Source: CAZWCX01 sp964632945
GTDB lineage: Bacteria; Planctomycetota; MHYJ01; WSZJ01; CAZWCX01
DNA: 24,059 nucleotides
Direction of reading: 5' to 3'
Assembly (NCBI GenBank): GCA_964632945.1
Contig: CAZWCX010000110.1
Coordinates: 1 to 24,059, forward strand
How positions within the stretch are numbered: position 1 is the first letter of the stretch; each line of letters starts with the position of its first letter. Below, piece by piece: positions 15,950 through 24,059 of the stretch. The translations under genes and the position numbers were made by a program. Below the pieces are notes generated by a model. That model ran no database searches. It was given only the letters and a program-made list of their open reading frames with translations, and was not told the origin of the DNA.

Positions 15950-17071
15950 GTGCCCGCCAAGATCCGTGTCGGCGTCCTCATGGGCGGCGCCTCGAGCGAG
16001 CGCGACATCTCCCTCGCCTCGGGCATGATGATCGCCCGGCATCTGCCGCGCGAGCGGTACGAGGTCGTCATGCTGGATACGCTGGCCCTCCTCGCGGGCA
16101 ATCCCGGGATCCCCGCCGCGTTGCGGGAGCAGGCCCGGGCGCTGGTCCAGGGCGGTCGCGCCGCCGCGGTCGCACCCGACGCCCCCGCCGGCGACGCCGC
16201 GCTACCCGCCCCCATGCAACAGCAGGTGAAAGACGCGGCCGCCACCGTCCTCCCCGCCACCGCAGCGCTCGCGCCGAGCGGCGGGGGGACGCGCATCGAC
16301 GTGGCCTTCCTCGCCCTTCACGGTCCCTACGGCGAGGACGGCACGCTCCAGGGCCTGTTGGACCTCGTGGGCATCCCGTACGTGGGATCCGGCACGCTCG
16401 CCTCCGCCCTGGCCATGGACAAGGTGATGGCCCGGCGCGTGTTCGCCGGTGAGGGAATCCCCACCGCCCGCGCCCGGGTCCTCGCGCGACCGGAGTTCCG
16501 CGCCGATCCGGCCGGCGTCGCCGCCGCAACCGCCCGCGCCATCCTGCCCGCGGTCGTGAAGCCCGCGCGCCAGGGCTCCTCCATCGGCATGAGCCTCGTC
16601 GCCGACGCCGGAGCGATGGAGGCCGCGCTCCAGGCCGCCTTCACGTACGATCCCCGCGTCCTCGTCGAGGAGCGCCTGGTCGGCAACGAACTCACCGTCG
16701 GCGTGCTCGGCAATCGCACCCTCCAGGCCCTCCCCGTGGTGGAGATCGTCTCCAAGCGGACCTTCTTCGACTTCAAGGCCAAATACGACCCCGCCTGCTC
16801 GGACGAGATCTGTCCCGCCCGCATCCCGGCCGAAGTCGCCGCCGGAGCGCAGGATCTCGCCCTCCGCGCCCACCGGGCGCTCGATTGTCGCGGCCTGTCC
16901 CGCGTCGACATGATCGCCACGCCCGAGCGGGGGATCTTCGTCCTCGAGGTGAACACCCTCCCCGGGATGACCGTCAACAGCCTCCTCCCCAAGGCCGCCC
17001 TCGCCGCCGGCATCCCGTTCCCGGACCTGCTCGAACGGCTCATCGGCCTCGCCCTCGAAGGCGGGGATTAG
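15950..17071 (+). CDS. ddl: D-alanine--D-alanine ligase
   Basis: A 373-residue ATP-grasp enzyme joining two D-Ala for peptidoglycan synthesis in the cytoplasm. GTG 15950 has AAGGA at 15938-15942 with seven-base spacing. Family motifs are intact: MGGASSERDISLASG (Glu17), LHGPYGEDGTLQGLL at 123-137, IPYVGSGTLASALAMDK with Lys158, KPARQGSSIGMS, LVEERLVGNELTVGV, and the metal-binding end VDMIATPE..FVLEVNTLPGMTVNSLLPKAA. The odd part is an Ala/Pro-rich stretch of about 50 residues (60-112) between the first domain and the substrate-binding region, longer than in E. coli DdlB (306 aa). Its presence suggests the cell makes D-Ala-D-Ala peptidoglycan, which is informative if the organism is a planctomycete. 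Confidence 0.96.
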   Translation: MPAKIRVGVLMGGASSERDISLASGMMIARHLPRERYEVVMLDTLALLAGNPGIPAALREQARALVQGGRAAAVAPDAPAGDAALPAPMQQQVKDAAATVLPATAALAPSGGGTRIDVAFLALHGPYGEDGTLQGLLDLVGIPYVGSGTLASALAMDKVMARRVFAGEGIPTARARVLARPEFRADPAGVAAATARAILPAVVKPARQGSSIGMSLVADAGAMEAALQAAFTYDPRVLVEERLVGNELTVGVLGNRTLQALPVVEIVSKRTFFDFKAKYDPACSDEICPARIPAEVAAGAQDLALRAHRALDCRGLSRVDMIATPERGIFVLEVNTLPGMTVNSLLPKAALAAGIPFPDLLERLIGLALEGGD

Positions 17072-17099
17072 CCCTACCCGGCATCCCGTCCGATCTCTC

Positions 17100-17128
17100 T
17101 TGTCCCTTCCCCGGGCGGGTGTTACAAT
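17100..17128 (+). promoter_or_regulatory. sigma70-type promoter for the DHH phosphoesterase gene
   Basis: TTGTCC at 17100-17105, an ideal 17-nt spacer, and TACAAT at 17123-17128, 35 bases before the ATG at 17164. It starts 29 bases after the ddl stop, so the gene has independent transcription. Confidence 0.7.
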
Positions 17129-17163
17129 TCGCCACCGTTCCCCCCATCGATGGAGGCACCCCG

Positions 17164-18063
17164 ATGCGCATCCTCACCCGCGGCGACATGGACGGCATGA
17201 CCAGCTCCTTGCTCCTCACCCTGGCCGAGCAGATCGGCGAAATCCGGTTTGCCCATCCCAAGGATGTTCAGGACGGCAAGGTTCCCGCCGATGCGCAGGA
17301 TATCGTCGTAAACCTTCCGTACGTGCCCGGCTGCGGCATGTGGTTCGACCACCACGTGTCCGAAGACGCCAAGCGGGACAAGATCGGCGCCTTCCGCGGA
17401 CGCTTCGCGGTCGCCCCGAGCTGCGCACGCGTGATCTACGACCACTACACTGCCAAGCAACCGGCGTTCGACGCCTTCAAGGACCTTCTCGAGGCGACCG
17501 ACCGCCTGGACGCGGCGCAGTTGACGGAGGCCGAAGTCTCGACGCCGACCGGGTGGATTCTCCTGGGCCTCACGCTCGACCCGCGCACCGGGCTTGGACC
17601 TGAGTTCCAGAAGTACTTCCGCTGGCTGGTGGAGTACATCAAGGAAGTCCCGGTGGCGAAGATTCTTCAGCACCCGGAGGTGAAGAAGCGCACCGATCGC
17701 GTCCTCTCGGAGCAGGAGGAGTTCAAGTCGCTCCTCCAGAAGCACTCCAAACTCGACGGCAGCGTCGTCATCACGGACCTGCGCGGCGTGCGCGGGGCCC
17801 CGGTGGGGAACCGGTTCCTCGTCTTCACGCTCTTCCCGAAGGCCAATGTCGAGATGCGCATTTTCGACGGCAAGGGAGGCGAGTACACCGTGGTGGCGAT
17901 CGGCCACAGCATCTTCAACCGGACCTGCCGCGTGAACATCGGGGAGTATCTGTCCACCTTCGGCGGCGGCGGTCACAAGGGTGCGGGCACCGCGCAGCTC
18001 GTCCGCGCCGACTCGGAGCGCCAGCTGAAGGAAATCCTGGCGAAGCTGCAGGCGAACCAGTAG
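17164..18063 (+). CDS. DHH-family phosphoesterase
   Basis: A 299-residue cytoplasmic protein starting at ATG 17164, with GGAGG at 17152-17156. It shows the metal-binding motifs of the DHH superfamily: RGDMDGMTS (Asp8, Asp10), FDHHVSE with the DHH triad at 62-64, and ATDRLDA near 111-117. The C-terminal DHHA1-type glycine motif GGGGHKGAG is at 267-275. Members hydrolyse phosphodiester or phosphoanhydride bonds (nanoRNA, cyclic dinucleotides, polyphosphate) using manganese. The first motif (DMDG rather than HxxPDGDA) points away from classic NrnA and toward exopolyphosphatase-related DHH proteins; the substrate cannot be set from sequence. It is monocistronic and converges on the TMTC-like gene 52 bases away, with no clear terminator between them. 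Confidence 0.88.
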   Translation: MRILTRGDMDGMTSSLLLTLAEQIGEIRFAHPKDVQDGKVPADAQDIVVNLPYVPGCGMWFDHHVSEDAKRDKIGAFRGRFAVAPSCARVIYDHYTAKQPAFDAFKDLLEATDRLDAAQLTEAEVSTPTGWILLGLTLDPRTGLGPEFQKYFRWLVEYIKEVPVAKILQHPEVKKRTDRVLSEQEEFKSLLQKHSKLDGSVVITDLRGVRGAPVGNRFLVFTLFPKANVEMRIFDGKGGEYTVVAIGHSIFNRTCRVNIGEYLSTFGGGGHKGAGTAQLVRADSERQLKEILAKLQANQ

Positions 18064-18115
18064 CGGGTCGAAACGGGGCCCCCGACCTGCCGATCTCCGC
18101 CGTGCGCCGGGAGGG

Positions 18116-20077
18116 TCAGCGGGGCGGATCCGCGTCGCGCCGCCCTTCCGCGTACGCCTTCGCCCGTTCCCCAATTCGGGCCGCCAGGTCCGGATTGCCT
18201 TCTTCCCGGGCGGCCGCCTCCGCCCGGCGAGCCGCCTGGACGGCCTCCGCGAAGCGTTCGGCGGCGGCAAGGGCCCTCGCCAGGGTGTCGAGGCGCCGCG
18301 CCGAGGATCCGGACGCCACCGCTTCTTCCGCCCTGCGCACCGCCTCCCCGGGTTCCCCGCTTTCGGGGATCGTCGTGAGAAGCCGCGCCAGCCGGTCCAG
18401 CGCATCTCCCCGACCTCCCCAGGGGATCTCCAGGGCGGCCCGGAAGCGTTCCATCGCCTCCCGCCCCTTCCCTTCCCGCTCGAGGATCAGCCCCAAACCG
18501 TACTGCGCCCCGACCTGGAACGGATCCTGTTCCACAGCCCGCAGGTAGGCCGCGCGGGCCGCCTCGATCTCCCCGCGTCCGAGATGGAGGGTGCCGAGGC
18601 GATGGTGCGCGCCGGGATGGTCGGGCGCCAACCGCAGCGCCTCCCGAAGATGGACGTGAGCCTCGTCGATCCGCCCCCGCTTGTACAGGTGGGTGGCGAC
18701 ATTGACGTGCAGCAGGGGCAGCCGCGGGTTCTTCTCCAACGCCCGGCGATACGCCTCCTCGGCTTCCTCGACGCGGCCGAGCCCGGACAGGCGGACGCCG
18801 AGGTTGTTGAGCGCCCGCGCGGATTCGGCCGGGCGACGCATCCAGTCCCGGAACAACAAATCCTCGTTCACGTAGTCGCGGTTGCGCAGGGCCGTCAGTC
18901 CGCCGAGGACGAGCGCCGCCGTTCCGAGCAGAAGCGGACGGACGCGGCGATGTCGCGGCAGGGCCGCATCGGCGCCGGCGACGATCAGCGTCAGGACCCC
19001 GGCCAGGGGAAGATACATACGCCGCTCCGCGCACAGGTCGAGGATCGGCATCACGCTCGACGTCGGCGCCAGCACGAGGAAGAACCACAGGGCGGCGAAT
19101 CCGGCCGGATGTTTCCGGACCGCGCCGTACCCCGCCGCCGTCAGGAGGAGGAGAACCGTCGCGCCCTGCGGGACCCAGTCCGCGGCCCGCTCGGCGACCG
19201 GCCAGTCGTACTGGAAGATCTGCGGATGCGGCCAGACCGCAAGCCGCAGATAGTGGAGGAGGACCCCCGCCTGGCTGCGCAGATACGGCCAAACGGCGGG
19301 CACGTCCGCCCCGACCCCCGTCGATTCCGGCCGCGGCGACCCCGCCACCAGCACGGCGAGCAGAAGCCATGTGGCTGCCAGCGCGGCATAGTGCCCCCGG
19401 CGCCGCGTCCACGCCTCCGCGAACGACGGGAAGACCAGCAGGCCGTCGAACAGGAAAACCGCCAACGGCGCCGTCACCATCGACTCCTTGCACGCCATGC
19501 CGCAGGCGCAGGCCGCGACGCTTCCCACGCTCCACAGTCCCGGGCGCGCATCGGTCGCCGCGCGGAGCGAGGCCCAGAGCGTGGTCAGGTAGAACAGGCC
19601 GGTCATCGACTCCGCGCGCTGGATGATGTAGGTCACGGACTCGGTCTGCAGCGGGTGCACGGTCCACAGCAGGGCGATCGCGAAGGCGAGCGGGACGGCG
19701 CGCTGCCGCCCGGGGCCGCCGGCGGCGGGCAGCGTCAGGCTGCGCCGGAGGAGTCCGTAGAGCACGAGTGCGGCGAGCAGGTGGACGGCGAGATTGAAGG
19801 CGTGGTAACCGCCCACTTCGAGGCCGCCGATCGCGTAGTTGACCGCCACGCTCCAGCCGACCAGGGGGCGCCCGGCCGCGGCGCCGTCGAGCGGCGCCTG
19901 CATCGATTCCCACAACGGCCAAATCCGTCGGACACCGGGATTGACGACGATCGACCCGCGGTCATCGTTGACGAACGCGCCGGCAAAGGAGTTCGCCCAG
20001 ACGATCGCTCCCGCCAGGAGGAGCGCCGCGACCGGCCAACGCGGCGCGGATTCAGCGCGATTCCCGTTTCCAGTCAT
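18116..20077 (-). CDS. TMTC-like multi-pass membrane protein with C-terminal TPRs
   Basis: A 653-residue protein starting at ATG 20077, inside the end of the small gene upstream (26-base overlap). The N-terminal ~400 residues have about ten membrane segments and resemble the GT-C fold of TMTC/PMT-type glycosyltransferases: a first outer loop FVNDDRGSIVVNP with Asp38-Asp39, HPLQTESVTYIIQRAESM at 141-158, CKESMVTAPLAVFLFD at 196-211 and CAERRMYLPLAG at 349-360. About four TPRs follow at 420-550, for example ARALNNLGVRLSGLGRVEEA. Eukaryotic TMTC proteins are O-mannosyltransferases; a sugar-lipid-dependent transferase role here is inferred. Such genes are frequent in Planctomycetota and related phyla. 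No glycan genes lie nearby to test the role. Confidence 0.85.
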   Translation of the reverse strand: MTGNGNRAESAPRWPVAALLLAGAIVWANSFAGAFVNDDRGSIVVNPGVRRIWPLWESMQAPLDGAAAGRPLVGWSVAVNYAIGGLEVGGYHAFNLAVHLLAALVLYGLLRRSLTLPAAGGPGRQRAVPLAFAIALLWTVHPLQTESVTYIIQRAESMTGLFYLTTLWASLRAATDARPGLWSVGSVAACACGMACKESMVTAPLAVFLFDGLLVFPSFAEAWTRRRGHYAALAATWLLLAVLVAGSPRPESTGVGADVPAVWPYLRSQAGVLLHYLRLAVWPHPQIFQYDWPVAERAADWVPQGATVLLLLTAAGYGAVRKHPAGFAALWFFLVLAPTSSVMPILDLCAERRMYLPLAGVLTLIVAGADAALPRHRRVRPLLLGTAALVLGGLTALRNRDYVNEDLLFRDWMRRPAESARALNNLGVRLSGLGRVEEAEEAYRRALEKNPRLPLLHVNVATHLYKRGRIDEAHVHLREALRLAPDHPGAHHRLGTLHLGRGEIEAARAAYLRAVEQDPFQVGAQYGLGLILEREGKGREAMERFRAALEIPWGGRGDALDRLARLLTTIPESGEPGEAVRRAEEAVASGSSARRLDTLARALAAAERFAEAVQAARRAEAAAREEGNPDLAARIGERAKAYAEGRRDADPPR

Positions 20078-20270
20078 GAACGACCCGCACCGCCAGCGCG
20101 ACCTTGAGAAGATGCGTCCCCAGCCCCAGCGTGATGAGCGTGAGGAATACGGCCGCGACCCCTTCGATCACGTACCCCTGGTAGAGGAACCAGACGCAGA
20201 ACCCGCCGATGGACAGCCCTCCCAGCACGAGCAGGGTCCCGAGAATCTCGCGCAGCCAAATGGTCACCAT
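20052..20270 (-). CDS. Small two-helix membrane protein, unknown function
   Basis: A 72-residue protein starting at ATG 20270, with a strong GGGAGG six bases upstream. It has two hydrophobic helices: LGTLLVLGGLSIGGFCVWFLY and, after a short EG turn, VAAVFLTLITLGLGTHLLKVAL. The tail is basic (RVVHDWKRESR). I do not recognise a family. Its 3' end overlaps the start of the TMTC-like gene by 26 bases, so the two are probably co-translated, and it may be a partner or stabiliser of that protein (inference). The 192-base gap upstream of it shows no clear promoter, so it may be read through from the MoxR operon. Confidence 0.75.
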   Translation of the reverse strand: MVTIWLREILGTLLVLGGLSIGGFCVWFLYQGYVIEGVAAVFLTLITLGLGTHLLKVALAVRVVHDWKRESR

Positions 20271-20462
20271 GCGCCGCCTCCCGTACCGGAGCCCCGCCCG
20301 CAGCCGCCGTCGCCGGCCACCGTCCCTCGCACGCCGACGCGGAGGTCAGGTCCCGCCCCGCACGCCCCGGAATCCCGAATCATCGCTTTCCGCCTTCCTT
20401 CCACTCCCGCGCGCCCTCCGAGGATGCCGATCCCCGCCCGCGCCGGTCCGGCCTTCGATCGC

Positions 20463-21170
20463 TCACACCGTCTTGCGGTCCACGGACGCCCAGACCTTCC
20501 GATGGACGGACCACAGGTAATCGTTCAGATAACAGGCCGCCGCGGTGCGTTCCTGGAGCAGGTAGCGCAACAAGTCGGCCCCCAGGCTGACGCCGAAAAA
20601 GAGCAGGGCGACCCCCCAGACGGCGGCGCCGACGCTCGCGGGCGGACCGATGACGTATCCCGGACCGGTGCGGCTCGCCCAGTCCGCGCCGGCCTGAAAC
20701 AGCGCCGCGGTACAGGCAAGCCCCAGGGCGCGCAGAAACAGCGCCGCGGCCATGCGCAGCAATGACGCCGCCGGTCCCCGATCGCCGAGGGTGGTCTCGA
20801 ACGGTTCCTGGCGGCGCAGGTGCACTCCCGCCGATAGGAACTGGTACTGGCACGCGGCGAACAGGTAGACGACCGCGAGCCCGGCCAGCACGAGCGTTGG
20901 ACCCGCTTCGACCGTCCCCGGCAATCCTACCCAGCGGTGGCCCTGGGGGTTGGGGAGCATCGGGCGCAGTTCTCCGAAGATCCAGACGCCGAAGAACAGC
21001 ACCGGGCCGGTGCGGAGGCGGAAGACGAGTCCGGCCGTCAGGCAGAGGATCGCGGCCAACGGGTAGGGATCCCGGGGAATGGTCGGACTGAAGGAGATCA
21101 TGGCCAGACCCGCCAGGCCGGCGATGCCGGCCCAGAACAGGCGAACGTGCAGCGGTCGCAGGGGGTTCAT
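20463..21170 (-). CDS. Multi-pass membrane protein of the MoxR-DUF58 operon
   Basis: A 235-residue protein; its ATG at 21170 overlaps the stop of the DUF58 gene (ATGA), so translation is coupled. There are about six hydrophobic segments, including LFWAGIAGLAGLAMISFS, AAILCLTAGLVFRL, VLFFGVWIFGEL, TLVLAGLAVVYLFAACQYQ, FLRALGLACTAALFQAG and WGVALLFFGVSLGADLLRYLL. It ends in a cytoplasmic-looking tail (LWSVHRKVWASVDRKTV). I do not recognise a named family. In many MoxR-DUF58 operons the third gene encodes a membrane or transglutaminase-like protein, and this could be the membrane anchor of that complex; it lacks any transglutaminase or VWA motif. Confidence 0.82.
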   Translation of the reverse strand: MNPLRPLHVRLFWAGIAGLAGLAMISFSPTIPRDPYPLAAILCLTAGLVFRLRTGPVLFFGVWIFGELRPMLPNPQGHRWVGLPGTVEAGPTLVLAGLAVVYLFAACQYQFLSAGVHLRRQEPFETTLGDRGPAASLLRMAAALFLRALGLACTAALFQAGADWASRTGPGYVIGPPASVGAAVWGVALLFFGVSLGADLLRYLLQERTAAACYLNDYLWSVHRKVWASVDRKTV

Positions 21171-22909
21171 GCCGACACTCCCTGGTTCAGCCGCAACTGC
21201 GTGACGTGGGACAGAAGCCGCGGCAGGGCTTCCTGCGAACGGACGGTGGCGAACGGGACCCCCGCGCCGAGGAAGGCGGCTCTCACCGCCTCCTGGGACC
21301 GGACGTACCGCTGGTAGGTCAGCCGATCGGCCAGCGCCAGCGGGTCGTTCTCCCCCTCGGGTCCGAACGGCCCGCGCAGGATGCGCGTGCCTTCCGCGGC
21401 CGCGCCGGGAACTTCCTCGAAGTACTCCGACAGCCAGGGGCTCATCGCCATCACCGAGTGGTGCCGGGCACGCGCGAGCCGCAGGGCCTCCAGGACCGGG
21501 CCAAGCCGTTCTTCAAGGCCGGCGAAATCGATCAGCAGCACGAACAACTCGTTGTCACGGGCGCGCTGCACCGACCAGCGCAGGCACCGTTCCAATACCT
21601 CCACCTTGCCCGCGCAGCGGACTCCCAGGTCGAGGACCTCTTCGGAGAAGCCCTTGCGCAGCCGCAGACCTTCGGCCCGGCAGAATCGCGCCAGCAGGTC
21701 ACCGAGCACCCGCGGGTCATGGATCGCGCGCTCGACGACGCGCGGACTCTCGCCGAGATGGGAGGCGGCGACCATGGCGGCTCGCTTCACCCGCGTCCGT
21801 CGGGTCTGCCCGCCCACGAAGGGAAGCCGGAAAAAACCCTGCGTGGTCCGGTTGTAGGGAGGGGCCCACAAGCCGGGGAATCGCACCTGACCATACGCCT
21901 CCACCGCCGACAAGAGGCCCTCCCGGTCGCCGATCGCGTGCCCCGGAGAGAGATTGCCGTGGCGCACCAGGGCCTCCAGGATGCGATGCAGTTGGCCGCG
22001 CCCGCGCCCGGCGGGCACGATCTCCTCGCGGTCCTCCCCCACCAGCGTAAGTCCGACCCAGTCCCGGTTCGCCAGCGAAAGGCGGGCGAACTCGGCGATC
22101 ATCTCCGTGGCCACCTCGAGGTGGGTCTGCGTCGTCCCTACCCGCATGCTGGCGCTGGCGTCGAGAAAGACGGTGACGCGCATCGGGACCTCGCTCTCGA
22201 AGACGCGCGTGACGAGCTCTTCCCGGCGCGCGGACGGGCGCCAGGCGATCGTCTGCGGCGGGTCACCGGGCACGTAGTCCCGCAGCTCGAGAAGTTCCGA
22301 TCCGGTCCCGCACTTGCGGAAGACGTGGATGCCGTGCTGGAGGAACCGGTTGTAGAACTTCAGCAGGGCCGGTAAGTGCTTCTTCCCCGCCACCGGCGGG
22401 TAGATTTTCAATTCCGCAGGCACCGGCAGGAAGCGGTCGGCGGTGAACAACCCGGCCGGGCTGATCGCCTGCACCGACAACCCGGGAAAGCGCGCGCAAC
22501 CCACCCTCGCGGCCGAAGCGTCGTACGACCACGTCGCCCGGCCGCGCGGACCGAGGCCGAATCGCCAGCGCTGCCCCTGCGCCCCGGGGACCACCTCGAG
22601 GTGGGGCGGGACCACGTCTCGCGCCTCGAGGTAGGGGAAGATCAACCACGACCGGTTGACGAGCGACAGCCCCACCGTGACGGTCTGGTCCTTCCAGACG
22701 GTCGGCAGGCAGACCGGCCCCGCGAAGGTGCGCTCGACCAGGATGCAGCGCTCGAAGGCGGCCATGGCGAACGAGAAGAAGGCGTACTCCACCAACATCC
22801 AGCAGACGATCGCGAGTCCGATCGCGCCGACGCGGGGCTGGTCGATCAAGGATCCGAGCAGGAGCAAACCACCCACCCCGAGGAGAGTCTTGCTCATCCG
22901 GGTGAACAT
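21167..22909 (-). CDS. DUF58 (VWA-like) protein with large insertion
   Basis: A 580-residue protein. ATG 22909 is chosen for AAGGGA six bases upstream; the frame is open further back, but only as a shadow across moxR. Two membrane helices lie near the N-terminus (10-50). The DUF58 signature LRDYVPGDPPQTIAWRPSARREELVTRVFESE covers 209-240. The VWA-like start VFLDASASM (Asp250, Ser252, Ser254) keeps the MIDAS-type DxSxS. Between about 318 and 437 sits a roughly 120-residue insertion absent from ordinary DUF58 proteins (about 300-430 aa), after which the fold resumes with ELFVLLIDFAG at 454-464. DUF58 proteins partner MoxR AAA+ ATPases in membrane-linked assembly or maturation of other proteins. 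Start and stop overlap with the next gene. Confidence 0.92.
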   Translation of the reverse strand: MFTRMSKTLLGVGGLLLLGSLIDQPRVGAIGLAIVCWMLVEYAFFSFAMAAFERCILVERTFAGPVCLPTVWKDQTVTVGLSLVNRSWLIFPYLEARDVVPPHLEVVPGAQGQRWRFGLGPRGRATWSYDASAARVGCARFPGLSVQAISPAGLFTADRFLPVPAELKIYPPVAGKKHLPALLKFYNRFLQHGIHVFRKCGTGSELLELRDYVPGDPPQTIAWRPSARREELVTRVFESEVPMRVTVFLDASASMRVGTTQTHLEVATEMIAEFARLSLANRDWVGLTLVGEDREEIVPAGRGRGQLHRILEALVRHGNLSPGHAIGDREGLLSAVEAYGQVRFPGLWAPPYNRTTQGFFRLPFVGGQTRRTRVKRAAMVAASHLGESPRVVERAIHDPRVLGDLLARFCRAEGLRLRKGFSEEVLDLGVRCAGKVEVLERCLRWSVQRARDNELFVLLIDFAGLEERLGPVLEALRLARARHHSVMAMSPWLSEYFEEVPGAAAEGTRILRGPFGPEGENDPLALADRLTYQRYVRSQEAVRAAFLGAGVPFATVRSQEALPRLLSHVTQLRLNQGVSA

Positions 22910-22935
22910 GGCGGATCCCTTCCGGCGGCGCGGGA

Positions 22936-23901
22936 CTACTTCACGGCGGGAATCTTGTCGAGGATCTCGCGCAGAAGGTCGCCCGCGCGCCGGCCGGCAA
23001 TCTCGGCTTCGGGCTTCAGGATCACCCGGTGGTTGAGCACATGGCCCGCAAGTCGCTTGACGTCGTCGTGGGTGACATAGGGACGGCCGTGGAGGAAGGC
23101 CCAGGCCTGCGCCGCCTTGAGCACGCACAGGGATCCGCGCGGACTGACGCCGAGGAAGACGTCCCGATGGGTGCGACTCTGGTGCGCCAGGGAGGTGATG
23201 TAGTCGTACACGTCCTCGCGCACGTCGACGAACTGGAGATGATGCTGCCAGGAGACGATCTGCTCGGGCGTCGTAACCCCCGCGACTTCGGGCACGTCCT
23301 TGCCGTGCATGCGCAGGATGGCGACCTCTTCCTTGGGGTCGGGATGGTCGAAGATCACGCGCAGGAAGAAGCGGTCGAGCTGCGCCTCGGGGAGGCGGTA
23401 GACCCCCTCCTGCTCGATCGGATTCTGGGTCGCGATGACCATGAACGGCTCGTCGAGGGTATGGGTCTCCCCTTCGATGGTGACCTGGCGCTCTTGCATG
23501 GCCTCGAGCAGCGCGGATTGCGTTTTCGCAGGGGCGCGATTGATTTCGTCGGCGAGGAGGATCTGGGTGAAGATGGGTCCCCGCCGAAACACGAACTCCG
23601 AGCGGTTGCGATCGTAGATGAAGGTCCCGGTGATGTCGCCGGGCAGAAGGTCGGGCGTGAATTGGATGCGGCGGAAGGCGCACCCGAGCGTGGTGGCGAC
23701 CGCCTTGGCCAACAGGGTCTTGGCCACCCCGGGGACGCCTTCGAAGAGGATGTGCCCTCGCGCGAGCAGGGCCACGAGGAACAGGTCGACCTCCTCGGCC
23801 AGTCCGACGGCGACCTTGCCGACCTCGGCCTGAATCCGGGCGCGAACGTCTCCGATGGTGCGAGCGAGGTCGCCGGTGGCGGCGACGGCGGGTTTTTCCA
23901 T
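22936..23901 (-). CDS. moxR: MoxR-family AAA+ ATPase
   Basis: A 321-residue cytoplasmic ATPase starting at ATG 23901. Walker A GVPGVAKT is at 55-62, Walker B LLADEIN with Asp118-Glu119, sensor 1 Asn160 in ATQNP, and an Arg178 finger in LPEAQLDRFF, all intact. The length matches the family (about 310-340). MoxR ATPases act as chaperones for maturing protein complexes, usually with VWA/DUF58 partners, and the DUF58 gene follows after 26 bases. The ribosome site is weak: GGAAGGAT is about 15 bases from the ATG. It is the first gene of the operon. Confidence 0.96.
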   Translation of the reverse strand: MEKPAVAATGDLARTIGDVRARIQAEVGKVAVGLAEEVDLFLVALLARGHILFEGVPGVAKTLLAKAVATTLGCAFRRIQFTPDLLPGDITGTFIYDRNRSEFVFRRGPIFTQILLADEINRAPAKTQSALLEAMQERQVTIEGETHTLDEPFMVIATQNPIEQEGVYRLPEAQLDRFFLRVIFDHPDPKEEVAILRMHGKDVPEVAGVTTPEQIVSWQHHLQFVDVREDVYDYITSLAHQSRTHRDVFLGVSPRGSLCVLKAAQAWAFLHGRPYVTHDDVKRLAGHVLNHRVILKPEAEIAGRRAGDLLREILDKIPAVK

Positions 23902-23950
23902 AGAAGCGGTCCGAGATCCTTCCAGGGGTGGGGCGAGGGAATGTCCCGGC

Positions 23951-23980
23951 AGGATAGCCTCCGGGGGTGGATGGTTGCAA
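23951..23980 (-). promoter_or_regulatory. sigma70-type promoter for the MoxR operon
   Basis: On the minus strand: TTGCAA (23980-23975), an 18-nt spacer, and TATCCT (23956-23951), 49 bases before the moxR ATG. The remaining bases to the window end show only a weak 6-bp inverted repeat (24014-24034). Confidence 0.55.
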
Positions 23981-24059
23981 GACTCCGCGACGGTTCCGGT
24001 CCTCGTGGGGCTTCAACCTTGATTTCCCAGGTTGGTCCGGTCGCTTTTCGCGCCGGGCT

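Noticed and set aside
20271..20462. Possible small gene or promoter in the 192-base gap
   Set aside because: No frame has a ribosome site plus a credible protein, and no -35/-10 pair could be defended.
22910..24016. N-terminal extension of the DUF58 frame across moxR
   Set aside because: The extension is Arg/Pro/His-rich noise overlapping the intact moxR gene; ATG 22909 has a ribosome site and begins the expected membrane helices.

Overview
The window is very GC-rich (about 70% by eye) bacterial chromosome, with dense genes, many GTG starts and good GGAGG-type ribosome binding sites. A Ser/Thr kinase fused to a long TPR array, secreted proteins of a 'DSVVLNDGRR...' type, a TMTC-like membrane TPR protein and a MoxR/DUF58 pair all suggest a Planctomycetota-like or related deep-branching, probably uncultured, lineage. 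This is inferred from gene content, not from a phylogenetic marker. No phage, transposon, CRISPR or integrase was seen.

Layout, left to right. (1) 1-2830: a minus-strand operon read right to left: a secreted 325-aa protein of unknown role, a DUF1990 protein, and a secreted coiled-coil protein whose frame is interrupted by one in-frame UGA. The frame stays coding past the UGA, and a hairpin with a GGUC apical loop begins 13 nt after it, as in a bacterial SECIS. This is the most interesting signal in the window: a candidate new selenoprotein with a Cys-Gly-Ser-Gly-Gly-Sec tip between two coiled-coil arms. (2) 2880-3045: tRNA-Glu(CTC) with its own promoter and terminator. (3) 3128-8398, minus: a 1300-aa membrane kinase with unusual 46-residue TPR repeats, and a secreted TPR protein. 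(4) 8596-11932, plus: an HSP90-family chaperone with an extra C-terminal domain, translationally coupled to a TPR protein. (5) 11960-15768, plus: a secreted zinc metallopeptidase, a NodI/NodJ-type ABC exporter and a DJ-1/PfpI protein in one tight operon. (6) 15950-18063, plus: D-Ala-D-Ala ligase and a DHH-family phosphoesterase, the latter with its own near-consensus promoter. (7) 18116-23980, minus: MoxR ATPase, a DUF58 protein with a large insertion, a membrane protein, then a tiny membrane protein overlapping a TMTC-like membrane TPR protein.

Themes: envelope and secreted proteins, protein quality control (HSP90, MoxR, DJ-1, peptidase), and many TPR scaffolds (five separate genes with helical repeats). 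Recognisable sigma70-type -35/-10 pairs precede seven transcription units. No selenocysteine machinery (selA, selB, selC, selD) lies in the window, so the selenoprotein proposal rests on local sequence alone. No gene-free stretch exceeds 300 bases; the longest, 8399-8654, holds the htpG promoter and otherwise nothing I can name.
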